Shown: positions 1 to 8,247, numbered from the stretch's first letter. The stretch: DNA of 13,664 nt from Nitrospinaceae bacterium (GCA_029261435.1 JAJDBI010000244.1:1-13664), one strand, 5' to 3'. Program-made: numbers and translations. Notes: generated from the letters alone by a model not told the origin.

Positions 1-584
1 ATGTATGCAGGCGTGGGGCCTGCCTGATAGGCCTCAGCAAGCTTAAAGGTTCCGTCCCCAACTCCGAGAAGAATAATCAGCTTATTGAAACGCAGGGTCA
101 CAGCCAGATCGATTTTTTCATCATTATTGAAATCCCCTGCGGCGACCGAAATGGGAAGACGACCCACTTTCACATCGGTCTTCAGTTTGAACAACCCATC
201 TTTCTGACCCAGAATGATGGAAACATTTCCATCGCCATAATTACACAAAGCAACATCAGGAATACGATCGCCATTAAAATCTGCAACATCCAACGCAAAA
301 GGTTCGCGCCCGGTTTCAATCGTCTGCGGGTTTTTAAAGGTGCCGTCCCCAATGCCTTCCAGATAATTCAGGGAATTGCCCGCTGAGTTGACCACCAATA
401 GATCGGGAAATTCATCGTTATTCATATCTCGGGCTATCACCACTTCAGGTTTTTTCCCGACGATATAGGTAACCGGTAAGGCAAACAAATCTGGCGAAGG
501 CTGACTTGGTCCACAACCGGATATAAATAGTGACACTAGTAAGGAAACCAGAAATTTTATTTTCAACCGCACTAACTTTGTCAT
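1..584 (-). CDS. FG-GAP/VCBS-repeat lipoprotein, N-terminal part (runs off the window)
   Basis: This partial reading frame starts at ATG 584 and leaves the left edge after 194 complete codons; the C-terminus is not seen. Residues 1-24 are a lipoprotein signal: basic start, hydrophobic stretch (FLVSLLVSLF), then lipobox I21-S22-G23-C24. The mature part carries three calcium-loop repeats of DxNxDxxxD type: D53-N55-D57-D61, D102-N104-D106-D110 and D151-N153-D155-D159, spaced 49 residues apart. Two GxGDGTFK turns fall between them. This is the FG-GAP/VCBS beta-propeller pattern of integrin-alpha-like bacterial surface proteins, which usually have about seven blades, so more than half of the gene is probably missing. 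I infer an outer-membrane or periplasmic lipoprotein that binds calcium; its partner is unknown. It is divergent from the LysM/M23 gene at 711. The ribosome site is weak (GGGAAAA). Confidence 0.85.
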   Translation of the reverse strand, partial: MTKLVRLKIKFLVSLLVSLFISGCGPSQPSPDLFALPVTYIVGKKPEVVIARDMNNDEFPDLLVVNSAGNSLNYLEGIGDGTFKNPQTIETGREPFALDVADFNGDRIPDVALCNYGDGNVSIILGQKDGLFKLKTDVKVGRLPISVAAGDFNNDEKIDLAVTLRFNKLIILLGVGDGTFKLAEAYQAGPTPAY

Positions 585-622
585 TATGGTTTTTCCCAAT
601 TCTGAATTAAAGCCATTTTTCG

Positions 623-651
623 TTTATACAGGATGCCTCGAAACTTGTAAA
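623..651 (-). promoter_or_regulatory. Sigma-70-like promoter for the FG-GAP lipoprotein gene
   Basis: Reading leftward on the minus strand there is a -35 TTTACA (651-646), a 17-bp spacer and a -10 TATAAA (628-623). Each box is one mismatch from consensus. Transcription would start near 616, giving a leader of about 32 nt before ATG 584. Its -35 overlaps the -35 of the opposing promoter, so the two divergent genes probably compete for polymerase. Confidence 0.5.
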
Positions 652-674
652 CGAATTTGAAAAAATGCTACAAT
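645..674 (+). promoter_or_regulatory. Sigma-70-like promoter for the LysM/M23 gene
   Basis: There is a -35 TTGTAA (645-650, four of six consensus bases), an 18-bp spacer and a -10 TACAAT (669-674, five of six). It lies about 30 bp upstream of ATG 711. The -35 shares bases 646-650 with the divergent minus-strand -35. Assigned by eye. Confidence 0.35.
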
Positions 675-710
675 TTTCAATAAGTTATAGCACATTCAAG
701 CCCCTATAAA

Positions 711-1421
711 ATGCCCTGCCATCATTATTTCAAATCTGTTTTTTTCATCATCTGTTTATTCCTTATTGGATGCCAGAGTTTCCAATTCGATCCATGGCCT
801 GATAATGGAGAAGGGGTGTATCACACAGTCCAAAAAGGCCAGACCTTATACCGCATTGCAACAATCTATGATCTGGATGTTGAGGTTCTGCGACGCGCCA
901 ACTACATTGGGGATCCAAAAAAACTCAGAGAAGGAACTCGATTATGGATACCCGGAGCTCGTAGAGTCTTGTCAGTACCCGCTACCGACAAACCGCGCAG
1001 GGCAGCAAAAAAACGTACACCGCCCACCGTCAAACCTCGCAAGGGATTTCTCGTATGGCCAACAAAGGGTACTCTGACTTCCCGGTTTGGAATGCGAAAT
1101 GGTCGCAAGCATGAGGGAATCGATATTGCGGCTCCTAAAGGAACACCTATCCATGCAGCAGCAGCTGGCAGGGTGGTGTTTAGTGGATGGGGCCCCACCG
1201 GCTATGGGAAAATGGTCATCATCAAACACCAGCATCACCTGACCACCCTTTACGCACACAACTCAAAACTTTTTGCTAAAAAAGGAAGTCGCGTCAAGCA
1301 GGGACAAAAAATATCTTTGATGGGAAGCACTGGCCGGTCCACCGGCCCCCATCTCCATTTTGAAGTGCGGAACGATACGCATCCCAAAGATCCAATAAAG
1401 TATTTACCCCTTAAAAGATAA
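711..1421 (+). CDS. NlpD-like lipoprotein: LysM plus M23 (LytM-type) metallopeptidase
   Basis: A 236-residue envelope protein predicted to bind murein and either cut peptide cross-links or activate amidases. Residues 1-21 are a lipoprotein signal ending in lipobox L18-I19-G20-C21. Residues about 37-80 form one LysM domain (VQKGQTLYRIA through LRRAN to LWIPG). A basic proline-rich linker (about 84-112) follows, then the M23 domain to the end. The zinc and catalytic residues of active M23 enzymes are present: H134 and D138 in HEGID, H183 in YAH, and H214/H216 in HLH. Classical E. coli NlpD and EnvC have lost some of these residues and act only as amidase activators, so this homologue may be a true endopeptidase; that is inference. 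The ribosome site before ATG 711 is poor. apt follows 78 bp downstream on the same strand. Confidence 0.9.
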   Translation: MPCHHYFKSVFFIICLFLIGCQSFQFDPWPDNGEGVYHTVQKGQTLYRIATIYDLDVEVLRRANYIGDPKKLREGTRLWIPGARRVLSVPATDKPRRAAKKRTPPTVKPRKGFLVWPTKGTLTSRFGMRNGRKHEGIDIAAPKGTPIHAAAAGRVVFSGWGPTGYGKMVIIKHQHHLTTLYAHNSKLFAKKGSRVKQGQKISLMGSTGRSTGPHLHFEVRNDTHPKDPIKYLPLKR

Positions 1422-1499
1422 AGTTTTCTTTTTATCCAATCTTTGATAAAAAAACTACTATTGCAGCCTAATGTAAATTTCAAGAAAGGTGAGACCACT

Positions 1500-2012
1500 G
1501 TGAAAGAGATCATCCGCGATATTCCAGACTTCCCCAAAGAAGGAATCATCTTTAAAGATATTACCCCACTTCTGGGCGACCCTGTCGCATTCCAGAAAAC
1601 GATTAACACCCTGAAAGACCGCTATGCAGACAAGCAGGTGGATGCAGTGGTTGGTGTGGAGGCACGTGGGTTTATCTTTGCCTCGGCCCTCGCCTATGCG
1701 CTGGGCATTGGAGTGGTCATGGTCCGAAAACCAGGCAAACTACCTTACAAAACGTTTAAGGAAACTTACTCACTGGAATACGGAACCGATACCGTTGAAG
1801 TTCATCAGGATGCGTTCCGGGAAGGACAAAATATTCTCGTCATTGATGATGTTCTGGCCACAGGGGGGACCTTGTCTGCCACCCTGGATTTGATTCAGAA
1901 AAATTTTAAAGATGTAAAGATTGTGGAGGCCGCCTTCTTGATAGAACTGGATTTTTTGAACGGACGAGAAAAACTCAAAAATACTCCAGTCTACTCAATG
2001 ATCCATTATTAA
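1500..2012 (+). CDS. apt: Adenine phosphoribosyltransferase
   Basis: Converts adenine and PRPP to AMP and pyrophosphate, a cytoplasmic purine-salvage step. I place the start at GTG 1500, not the upstream in-frame ATG 1443. A strong ribosome site (AAAGGTGAG, 1485-1493) sits 6 nt before the GTG, and translation then begins VKEIIRDIPDFPKEGI, matching the usual Apt N-terminus. The result is 170 residues, the normal family length; the extra 19 residues from 1443 would be atypical. Key features are IRDIPDFPKEGI (5-16), ARGFIF (55-60), RKPGKLPYKT (76-85) and the type I PRPP loop VIDDVLATGGT (114-124). It follows the LysM/M23 gene by 78 bp and may be co-transcribed with it. It ends 24 bp from the convergent stop of the DUF4911-like gene, with no clear terminator between them. 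Confidence 0.95.
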   Translation: MKEIIRDIPDFPKEGIIFKDITPLLGDPVAFQKTINTLKDRYADKQVDAVVGVEARGFIFASALAYALGIGVVMVRKPGKLPYKTFKETYSLEYGTDTVEVHQDAFREGQNILVIDDVLATGGTLSATLDLIQKNFKDVKIVEAAFLIELDFLNGREKLKNTPVYSMIHY

Positions 2013-2036
2013 CAACCACGACACTGCCATTTGGCT

Positions 2037-2261
2037 TCATGTCAAGTTAAGGGGACGGAGGGGGATTTCTTTTGAAAGAGCGTCGATAAGCTTGCGGGTA
2101 TCTTCCATGTAGTCGGGAGAAACCAGTAGTTCAATGAGCCCGCGGGAAGCATCCTGCGTTCGCACTACTGCCAGATCGTCATATCCGTCAAAAATGCTGA
2201 CAATGTATGCGATGTCTTTCTTATCAACCTCAATCTGCCATTGAATAGAGTCAGTATGCAT
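2037..2261 (-). CDS. DUF4911-like small protein downstream of mnmG
   Basis: A 74-residue soluble protein with no signal peptide or membrane segment. The pattern (KKDIAYIVSIFDGYDDLAVVRT near residues 14-35, then an acidic/hydrophobic alternation to SKEIPLRPLNLT) resembles the DUF4911 family, whose function is not known. I am recalling the family from its general look and have not searched it. The start is ATG 2261, preceded by AGG five bases upstream. It lies 10 bp after the mnmG stop, so it is almost certainly in the same transcript. Conservation next to a tRNA-modification gene might suggest a translation- or iron/redox-linked role, but the sequence itself gives no catalytic motif. Confidence 0.7.
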   Translation of the reverse strand: MHTDSIQWQIEVDKKDIAYIVSIFDGYDDLAVVRTQDASRGLIELLVSPDYMEDTRKLIDALSKEIPLRPLNLT

Positions 2262-2271
2262 GCTTGCCTGG

Positions 2272-4137
2272 TTATCCTTTTAGTGTAAGACGTTTTTCGA
2301 GGAGTATCATGATCAGGCTGATGGCTGAAGGGGTGACTCCAGAAATACGTCCCGCCTGACCCAGGGTAACCGGACGAATTTCTTCCAGTTTCTGCACCAC
2401 TTCGTGGGACAGTCCGGGTATTCCCTGATACTCAAACTCATCGGGTATGCGGTAGTGCTCCAGTTTCTTTTGTCGAGCCACCATCTGGTTCTGTCGGTTA
2501 ATGAACCCTTCATACTTCACTCTGATTTCTACCTGCTCGCCAACCAGTTGTGGTACCTCACCACCGTCAAAAGCTCTCAGCAAACTATCATGCGACACTT
2601 CAGGGCGACGGAGTAAACCCCCTAAGGTAGTGGGGTTTCTCAATTCCTGAATACCCAGTTTGGACAACCGGACAAGCGTTTCGGGGTTGGGTGCGACCGT
2701 TGTCTTTTCCAGTCTTTTTATTTCTCGGTCTACAGCGCGATACTTTTCCATAGACTTTTCAAGCAGGGTTTTACTCACCAGACCCAGCTCATGACCCTTT
2801 TGCATCAATCGTTCATCAGCATTGTCCTGCCTTAAAATCAGTCGATATTCTGCTCGTGAAGTGAACATACGATAAGGTTCCTGCGTGCCCTTGGTCACAA
2901 GGTCATCAATGAGCACACCGATATAGCTATCCATACGGGTTAGCAGAAACGGCTTCCTCTTTTGCGCCTTGAGGGCGGCATTGATCCCTGCCATGAGACC
3001 CTGACCTGCTGCTTCTTCATAACCGGACGTTCCATTGATCTGACCTGCGTGAAACAAGCCACTGACCCGTTTTGTCTCCAAAGCCGGAGTGAGTTGCGTC
3101 GGTGGAACATAATCGTATTCCACGGCGTAACCCGGCAAAACAATCTCGGCCTTTTCCAGACCCGGAATCGTGCGCACTAACTTTAACTGCACTTCCTCTG
3201 CAAGGCTGGTGGAAATACCGTTCGGATATATCCAATCCGTATCCAAACCTTCCGGCTCCAGAAAAATATTATGCGAATTCTTATCCGGAAATTTAACAAC
3301 CTTATCTTCTATAGAAGGACAATAGCGCGGTCCGACCCCATCTATCACTCCGCTATATAACGGAGACAAATGTAGGTTTTCACGGATCACCTTTGCAGTT
3401 CGTTCATTCGTCGCCGTAAGGTGACAAGGCACCTGCTGTCGATCAATAGCGAGGGTAGAAAACGAAAAAGGTCGTGGCACCTCATCCCCAGGTTGCAGGG
3501 TACACTGGCTGAAGTCAATGCTGTCGCGTTTCAAACGCGGCGGGGTTCCCGTTTTCAGACGGCCCAACTCAAATCCAGCAGCCAGAAATGATTGTGATAA
3601 TTTAGTGGAAGGTTTTTCTCCCACACGTCCAGCCGGTCGGCTTGTCATTCCAAGATGGATGAGGCCGTTTAAAAAGGTTCCAGTAGTAATAACCACAGAC
3701 ACCGCCTTAATTTCGGTCCTGGTCGCAGTTCTTACACCTTTAACAGCAGAGTTTTCAATAATCAGTTCATCAACTTCTTCAAAAACCAGTTCAAGGTTGT
3801 CAGTATTTTCCAGAACCCGGCGCATGGCATTTTTGTAACGGTCCTTATCGGCCTGAGCCCGGAACCCGTGCACAGCCGGACCTTTGGATGAGTTCAAAAC
3901 TCTGAACTGGATTCCCGTCTCATCAATGATTTTTGCCATCTCACCACCGAGCGCGTCAATTTCACGCACAATATGGCCTTTACCCACCCCGCCAATCGCG
4001 GGATTGCACGGCATCAAGGCAATTTTGTCCGCTTCCAGGGTGATCATCACAGTGGAACACCCCATTCGCGCCGAGGCCAGAGCCGCTTCACAACCCGCAT
4101 GCCCACCGCCAATAACAATTACGTCAACCATTTTCAT
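2272..4137 (-). CDS. mnmG: tRNA uridine-5-carboxymethylaminomethyl modification enzyme MnmG (GidA)
   Basis: FAD-dependent partner of MnmE. The MnmEG complex uses methylene-tetrahydrofolate to install the cmnm5 group on the wobble uridine of several tRNAs. Starting at ATG 4137 gives 621 residues, a normal full length. An in-frame TTG at 4140 directly precedes it and ATG 4131 is a further option; no strong ribosome site decides. The FAD Rossmann motif is GGGHAG at 10-15. The family signatures CNPAIGGVGKGH, LKTGTPPRLKR and the AGQINGTSGYEEAAGQG stretch follow in the expected order. The helical C-terminal domain that binds MnmE and tRNA is intact (YEGFINRQ through ISGVTPSAIS). It lies between a glycosyltransferase (46 bp upstream) and the DUF4911-like gene. 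The common neighbours rsmG, parA and parB are not here. Confidence 0.97.
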   Translation of the reverse strand: MKMVDVIVIGGGHAGCEAALASARMGCSTVMITLEADKIALMPCNPAIGGVGKGHIVREIDALGGEMAKIIDETGIQFRVLNSSKGPAVHGFRAQADKDRYKNAMRRVLENTDNLELVFEEVDELIIENSAVKGVRTATRTEIKAVSVVITTGTFLNGLIHLGMTSRPAGRVGEKPSTKLSQSFLAAGFELGRLKTGTPPRLKRDSIDFSQCTLQPGDEVPRPFSFSTLAIDRQQVPCHLTATNERTAKVIRENLHLSPLYSGVIDGVGPRYCPSIEDKVVKFPDKNSHNIFLEPEGLDTDWIYPNGISTSLAEEVQLKLVRTIPGLEKAEIVLPGYAVEYDYVPPTQLTPALETKRVSGLFHAGQINGTSGYEEAAGQGLMAGINAALKAQKRKPFLLTRMDSYIGVLIDDLVTKGTQEPYRMFTSRAEYRLILRQDNADERLMQKGHELGLVSKTLLEKSMEKYRAVDREIKRLEKTTVAPNPETLVRLSKLGIQELRNPTTLGGLLRRPEVSHDSLLRAFDGGEVPQLVGEQVEIRVKYEGFINRQNQMVARQKKLEHYRIPDEFEYQGIPGLSHEVVQKLEEIRPVTLGQAGRISGVTPSAISLIMILLEKRLTLKG

Positions 4138-4183
4138 CAATTTTAAACCGGTCTGTTGAATGAACTTTCTATACTACAACAAT

Positions 4184-5113
4184 TCAGGGCAAAAATAGAA
4201 GCTTGAGTTTGATCCTGAGGGAATCATCGGCACCCTGAGAAGCGGAGCCTGTCAGGTGCCGGAACGAGGACCGGACCAGTCCCGCCAAAAATGTAACCTT
4301 ATATAAGGATCGTAAAATGAAATTCCAGCCGCAGGAATAGTATTTGGAATAAAAATAAAGGTTACTTTTATAGGTTTCTAAAATAACTTTTTCTCGATGC
4401 TCCGGCTGGTGTGTGCTTTTACCATGCAGATGCTGTATCGATGTTTCCGGAAAAAAGCAGATACGCTTTCCACGCTCTCTGGCTCGACGACAAAAATCAT
4501 CTTCTTCGTTATATAAGAAGTAATTTTCATCCAGCAGACCTACCTCTTCAAATAATTCACGGCGAATCATAAAACAACTGCCCGAAGTCACCAGTGCTTC
4601 TCGGGCTTGCATATCACCCATTCTTTGTAATTCGTCACTCGGGTTGTAGAAGCCCAATATTTTCAAAACCGCGTCCTGAGGTCTATCCTCCCACAACCGG
4701 GTCGGGCTTCTTTGACCCAATTCATCAATGATACCAGGACCGAGAATGGAAAACTCTGAATGATCTTGCAAGTATCTGAACATTTTTTGGAAACTGTTTT
4801 CGATCAAGCGTGTATCTGGGTTCAGTAAAACCACCCACTTTCCTGCCGACTCACGGATACCCTGGTTGTTGGCGGATGACAAACCCCTGTTAACATCGTT
4901 GCAGATCAAACGGACATCAGGAAAACTTTCTGAAACAGCCGTAGGGGTGTTATCGCTGGAGGCATTATCCACCACGATGACTTCATAAGAGATGCCTGCT
5001 GTTTTTTCCGCAATAGACGCCAGACATTCAGAGAGAACATCGCGTGTATTGAAGCTGACAGTGATGATGGAAAGGTCGAGTCTGGCTGGTTCTTTGAATT
5101 GAAATTCTGTCAT
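4184..5113 (-). CDS. GT2-family glycosyltransferase (WbbL/rhamnosyltransferase-like)
   Basis: A 309-residue inverting glycosyltransferase of GT-A fold, probably adding a sugar to a surface polysaccharide at the cytoplasmic face of the membrane. The N-terminal nucleotide-sugar part has LSIITVSFN (14-22) and VVDNASSDNT (47-56). The metal-site motif is NPDT (98-101), at the usual DxD position. The acceptor half has TSGSCFMIRRELFEEVG (about 176-192), the acidic catalytic cluster NEEDD (202-206) and HLHGKST (228-234). This order is typical of WbbL-type rhamnosyltransferases; donor and acceptor cannot be read from sequence. The C-terminal segment (about 262-285) is hydrophobic and may touch the membrane. 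Its ATG directly follows the stop of the GT4 gene (TAAATG), so translation is probably coupled. Confidence 0.9.
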   Translation of the reverse strand: MTEFQFKEPARLDLSIITVSFNTRDVLSECLASIAEKTAGISYEVIVVDNASSDNTPTAVSESFPDVRLICNDVNRGLSSANNQGIRESAGKWVVLLNPDTRLIENSFQKMFRYLQDHSEFSILGPGIIDELGQRSPTRLWEDRPQDAVLKILGFYNPSDELQRMGDMQAREALVTSGSCFMIRRELFEEVGLLDENYFLYNEEDDFCRRARERGKRICFFPETSIQHLHGKSTHQPEHREKVILETYKSNLYFYSKYYSCGWNFILRSLYKVTFLAGLVRSSFRHLTGSASQGADDSLRIKLKLLFLP

Positions 5114-6256
5114 TTATAATTCATCCAGAACAGACTGGTAAATTGTTGTCATTTCCTGAGCCGATTGTTCCCAGGAAAAACGTTGACGCACCGTTTCCCG
5201 TCCTGCATCTGCCAGAGCTTGCGCCCGTTCTGGATTTTCCAGTTTTTCCAGGATGGCCCGGTAAAGTGCCGGGATATTGCCCGGTGGTACTAGCGTTCCG
5301 GTAACACCATCTTCAATAAACTCTGGAAGTGCCCCCACCCGGGTCGCGATGACAGGTAGTCCTGCTCCCATCGCCTCTGCCATGGACAGCCCAAAACTTT
5401 CAACACGCGAGGGGAAAACTCCCGCAGCACATTTGCCGGTAAATTTTTGAATTTCATCGGCACCCATCCAGCCATGAAAAATTACTCGATCAAGCACCCC
5501 TAGATCCTCCGCCTGTTTGCAGTAAGAATCAGTCATATTGCCTTTTCCAATTAGATGGAGTCGAACTCCAGAAATTCGCCCCGCAACTTCCTTTAACGTG
5601 CGAAGAAGCTCAGGAATTCCTTTCTCGTCTTCCATCCGACCCCATGACACCAAGTCCATAGAACCTTCGGCCTGCCTTTTTGCCTCGAACCAACCAGGAT
5701 CGATTCCAGGGGAAACGACTATCACCCTTTTTCCCTTTTTTTTTCTTAATCCTTTAAGAACCAGCCTTCTTGAAAACTCACTGAAGGTGACTACCCGGGA
5801 AGCTTTGTATGCTGAGGACCGCAATAAATAGTTGTTGATGCTTTTTAAAAAAGATACAGGACGCAACATGCCAAGAATCATTCCAGTTTCGGGAATCATA
5901 CAGGTGTGACTGGTAAACAAATAACCAGCCTTGGAGTTCCCGGCAATATCGCTGGCAAAAAAAGACTCTTCGGCATTGCCATGTATAATATCAAATCGCT
6001 CCCATTTCATCAGGCGTTTTAAAGCCCGCGCAATGGAAAAGATATCAAAATTTAATGTCGCGCAATGAAAATGGGTGGCCCAATGCAGGGTGTAAGGAGG
6101 TTTTGCGGTAATTTTTTCGCCATGACTTTTAGAATATAGCACATGAACGTCATGCCCCATTCTCTGTAAAGCACATGCCAGATGATGAACAGCAATCTGC
6201 CCACCACCCGCGAACTCAGACCAGGGAGAAGAGTAAATAGTAAGACAAATTTTCAT
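5114..6256 (-). CDS. GT4-family glycosyltransferase (GT-B fold)
   Basis: A 380-residue retaining glycosyltransferase. The N-terminal half holds the glycine-rich acceptor-side loop FAGGGQ (15-20) followed by HHLACALQRMGHDVHVLYS. The C-terminal half binds the nucleotide sugar: VSPGID (181-186), VSWGRMEDEKGI (about 203-214), LIGKGN (235-240) and the EX7E motif E286-E294 within ESFGLSMAE, followed by GLPVIATRVGALPEFI. It resembles mannosyl/glucosyltransferases of capsule, LPS or exopolysaccharide synthesis; the sugar cannot be assigned. It abuts the GT2 gene with no gap, so the two likely act in the same glycan pathway. There is no good ribosome site. Instead a perfect 6-bp inverted repeat (6262-6277) stands just upstream of ATG 6256. 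Confidence 0.93.
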   Translation of the reverse strand: MKICLTIYSSPWSEFAGGGQIAVHHLACALQRMGHDVHVLYSKSHGEKITAKPPYTLHWATHFHCATLNFDIFSIARALKRLMKWERFDIIHGNAEESFFASDIAGNSKAGYLFTSHTCMIPETGMILGMLRPVSFLKSINNYLLRSSAYKASRVVTFSEFSRRLVLKGLRKKKGKRVIVVSPGIDPGWFEAKRQAEGSMDLVSWGRMEDEKGIPELLRTLKEVAGRISGVRLHLIGKGNMTDSYCKQAEDLGVLDRVIFHGWMGADEIQKFTGKCAAGVFPSRVESFGLSMAEAMGAGLPVIATRVGALPEFIEDGVTGTLVPPGNIPALYRAILEKLENPERAQALADAGRETVRQRFSWEQSAQEMTTIYQSVLDEL

Positions 6257-6261
6257 AGAGG

Positions 6262-6277
6262 CCAGCGTAACCGCTGG
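6262..6277. promoter_or_regulatory. Inverted repeat just upstream of the GT4 start codon
   Basis: The arms CCAGCG (6262-6267) and CGCTGG (6272-6277) are perfect complements around a 4-nt loop. The hairpin ends 5 bases before ATG 6256 on the minus-strand message, where a ribosome site should be. It has no T-run, so a terminator is unlikely. It could hold the initiation region closed or be a protein-binding operator. Confidence 0.35.
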
Positions 6278-6348
6278 AGGCGATGAGCCATATTATTGTT
6301 GCCAGGCTTCAATGCGACAGGACTGTGTTGGAAGTATTCCTACAGGGT

Positions 6349-8238
6349 TTATTTTTTTGGCTTCCAGTCTCTTACCCTTTCCTGCGCTTGCTCTATTTGA
6401 TGCGGAGACATTTGTTTTTCAATAAATTTTATCTCGTCTATGGCAACTTCATATCCCTGCAAAGCTGCAAGATTGTACCACATGTGGGCCAACACAATAT
6501 CATACAGGAGTCCAAATCCGTCAGCATGTACCTTGCCTAAATTGTATTGTGCTTCCACTACGCCGCTTTCTGCATCATCGGTTAAAATTTTCAATGCTTG
6601 TGGAACATTCTGCTTTGCCAATTCATATATTTGTAATTTTTCAGCGGGCACTCTATTTTCTTCCGCAAGTCGGTACCACTTCATGGCTTCCCGGTCGTCT
6701 TGTGGAACACCTTGTCCTTTGGTGTACATCGACCCCATAATGGATTGAGCAGTGACATTCCCCTGCTCTGCCGCAAGTCGGTACCATTCCGCAGCTTTCT
6801 TTTCATTTTTTGGGACTCCTAATCCAAATCGCAGCATCAGACCCAGGTTCTTTTGTGCTTCTACAATGCCATTTTCTGCATCATCGGTCATAATTTTCAA
6901 TGCTTGCGGAACATTCTGTTTTGCCAATTCGTATATTTTTGCTCGTTCACTGGCAATGCTGGCTTTTGCCGCAAGTCGATACCACTTCATGGATGCCCGG
7001 TCATCTTGTGGAACACCTTGCCCCTTGGCGTATATCAAACCCATAATGGATTGAGCTTTGGAATCACCCTGTTCCGTCGCAAGTCGGAACCAATATGCTG
7101 CTTTTGCTTCATCTTCGGGGACCACTAACCCCAGTTGCCACATCATAGCCAAGTTCAATTGTGCCTCTTCACTACCATTTTCCGCATCATTACTCAATGC
7201 TTTCAAAGTTTGCGGAATATTCTTATTGTCAAAATTAAGCATGCCTGTTTTTATATGATCAAGTTCACGTTCTGCAACAAATCGGTGCCATTTAATAGCT
7301 TTATGGTTATCTTGCGGAACTCCTAATCCGAACTGATACATCATGCTTAATGTGCTTTGTGCTATAGCATTTCCATTTTCCCCATCGTTGATCAATATTT
7401 TTAATGCATCGGAAGAGTTCTTTTTCGCCAATACATATATAGCTGCTGTTGCAGTAGCATTTCCCTGTTCTTTGGCAAGACTGTACCATTTGACAGCCTC
7501 CTTGTTATTTTGTGGGACTCCTTGTCCACGGTCATACATTGCACCCAGGATATATTGGGCTTCAGCGCTACCATTTTCTGCATCATTTACTAATATTTTT
7601 AATGCTTCAGGAGAACCCTTATTCGCCAAACCATATATAGCTACTTTTGCTATAGTATATCCCTGTTCTTTGGCAAAACTGTACCAATTGACAGCCTCTT
7701 TGTTATTTTGGGGAACTCCTTGTCCACTGTCATACATTGCACCCAGGATATATTGGGCTTCAGCACTACCATTTTCTGCATCATTTACCAATATTTTAAA
7801 TGCTTCGGAAACATTGTTTTTAGCCAAATCATAGATTTTTATTTTTGCCTGATTAAACCCCTGTTTTGCAGCAAGCCAATACCACTTAAAAGCTTTTTCA
7901 TTGTCTTCTGGAACCCCACTTCCAAAGTCATAAATATATCCCAAGAAGAGTAATCCTCTGGAATCACCCCGTTCTGCGGCAAGTTTGTACCACTTGATAG
8001 CTTCTTTATCATTTTCTGGAACCCCAAACCCCATGTCATGCATGAACCCCAAATAGAATGTCGCTCTGGGGTCACCCTGTTCCACTAGCGGCAACCATAA
8101 TTCACGTGCTGTTTTATAATCCTTTTTTTCATATGCAACCCAACCATCCTGAAAATCATTTAAATATATTCTGGATATAACACTGAAGATGAACAGAATA
8201 GTAAAAACGACTAGGATGATGATTTTTTTGGCATTCAT
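6349..8238 (-). CDS. Membrane-anchored Sel1-like repeat protein
   Basis: A 629-residue protein with one N-terminal hydrophobic segment (about residues 4-24, KKIIILVVFTILFIFSVIS), probably a signal anchor leaving the rest in the periplasm. The body is alpha-solenoid: ten Sel1 units, recognisable by GxGVPxxxxxA followed by WYxxAAxQG. Six spacer modules of about 30 residues (pattern LAKxNxxxALKILxxDAENG) are inserted between Sel1 units, giving a composite period of 66 residues. Sel1 proteins are scaffolds for protein-protein contact, often in envelope stress or secretion; no enzyme motif is present. The last unit (GFGLLYDIVLAHMWYNLAALQG) is the divergent capping type, followed by a charged tail, so the protein appears complete. 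The small exported protein at 8671-8315 precedes it by 76 bp on the same strand. The window becomes noticeably AT-richer from here on. Confidence 0.9.
   Translation of the reverse strand: MNAKKIIILVVFTILFIFSVISRIYLNDFQDGWVAYEKKDYKTARELWLPLVEQGDPRATFYLGFMHDMGFGVPENDKEAIKWYKLAAERGDSRGLLFLGYIYDFGSGVPEDNEKAFKWYWLAAKQGFNQAKIKIYDLAKNNVSEAFKILVNDAENGSAEAQYILGAMYDSGQGVPQNNKEAVNWYSFAKEQGYTIAKVAIYGLANKGSPEALKILVNDAENGSAEAQYILGAMYDRGQGVPQNNKEAVKWYSLAKEQGNATATAAIYVLAKKNSSDALKILINDGENGNAIAQSTLSMMYQFGLGVPQDNHKAIKWHRFVAERELDHIKTGMLNFDNKNIPQTLKALSNDAENGSEEAQLNLAMMWQLGLVVPEDEAKAAYWFRLATEQGDSKAQSIMGLIYAKGQGVPQDDRASMKWYRLAAKASIASERAKIYELAKQNVPQALKIMTDDAENGIVEAQKNLGLMLRFGLGVPKNEKKAAEWYRLAAEQGNVTAQSIMGSMYTKGQGVPQDDREAMKWYRLAEENRVPAEKLQIYELAKQNVPQALKILTDDAESGVVEAQYNLGKVHADGFGLLYDIVLAHMWYNLAALQGYEVAIDEIKFIEKQMSPHQIEQAQERVRDWKPKK
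7460..7820 (-). repeat. 198-bp tandem DNA repeat inside the Sel1 gene
   Basis: Two neighbouring units, about 7460-7620 and 7658-7818, are nearly identical over about 160 bp. For example gacagcctc begins at 7492 and again at 7690, exactly 198 bp (66 codons) later. A second related pair with a 306-bp period starts at 6675 and 6981. The near-identity at DNA level suggests recent unit duplication; copy number may vary between strains. Confidence 0.8.
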
Positions 8239-8247
8239 AATACTAAG

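Noticed and set aside
1332..1347. GC-rich inverted repeat (GGCCGGT/ACCGGCC) in the LysM/M23 gene
   Set aside because: It lies in codons for the conserved STGRSTGPH motif with a loop of only two bases; it is explained by coding and codon choice.
1443..1499. Longer N-terminus for apt from ATG 1443
   Set aside because: No ribosome site, atypical residues for the family, and a strong ribosome site directly serves GTG 1500.
2013..2036. Terminator between convergent apt and the DUF4911-like gene
   Set aside because: Only a 4-bp GCCA/TGGC stem with a 2-base loop and no T-run.
6440..7834. Several plus-strand frames of 60-163 codons across the Sel1 gene
   Set aside because: They repeat with the Sel1 unit period and are antisense shadows of the repeats.
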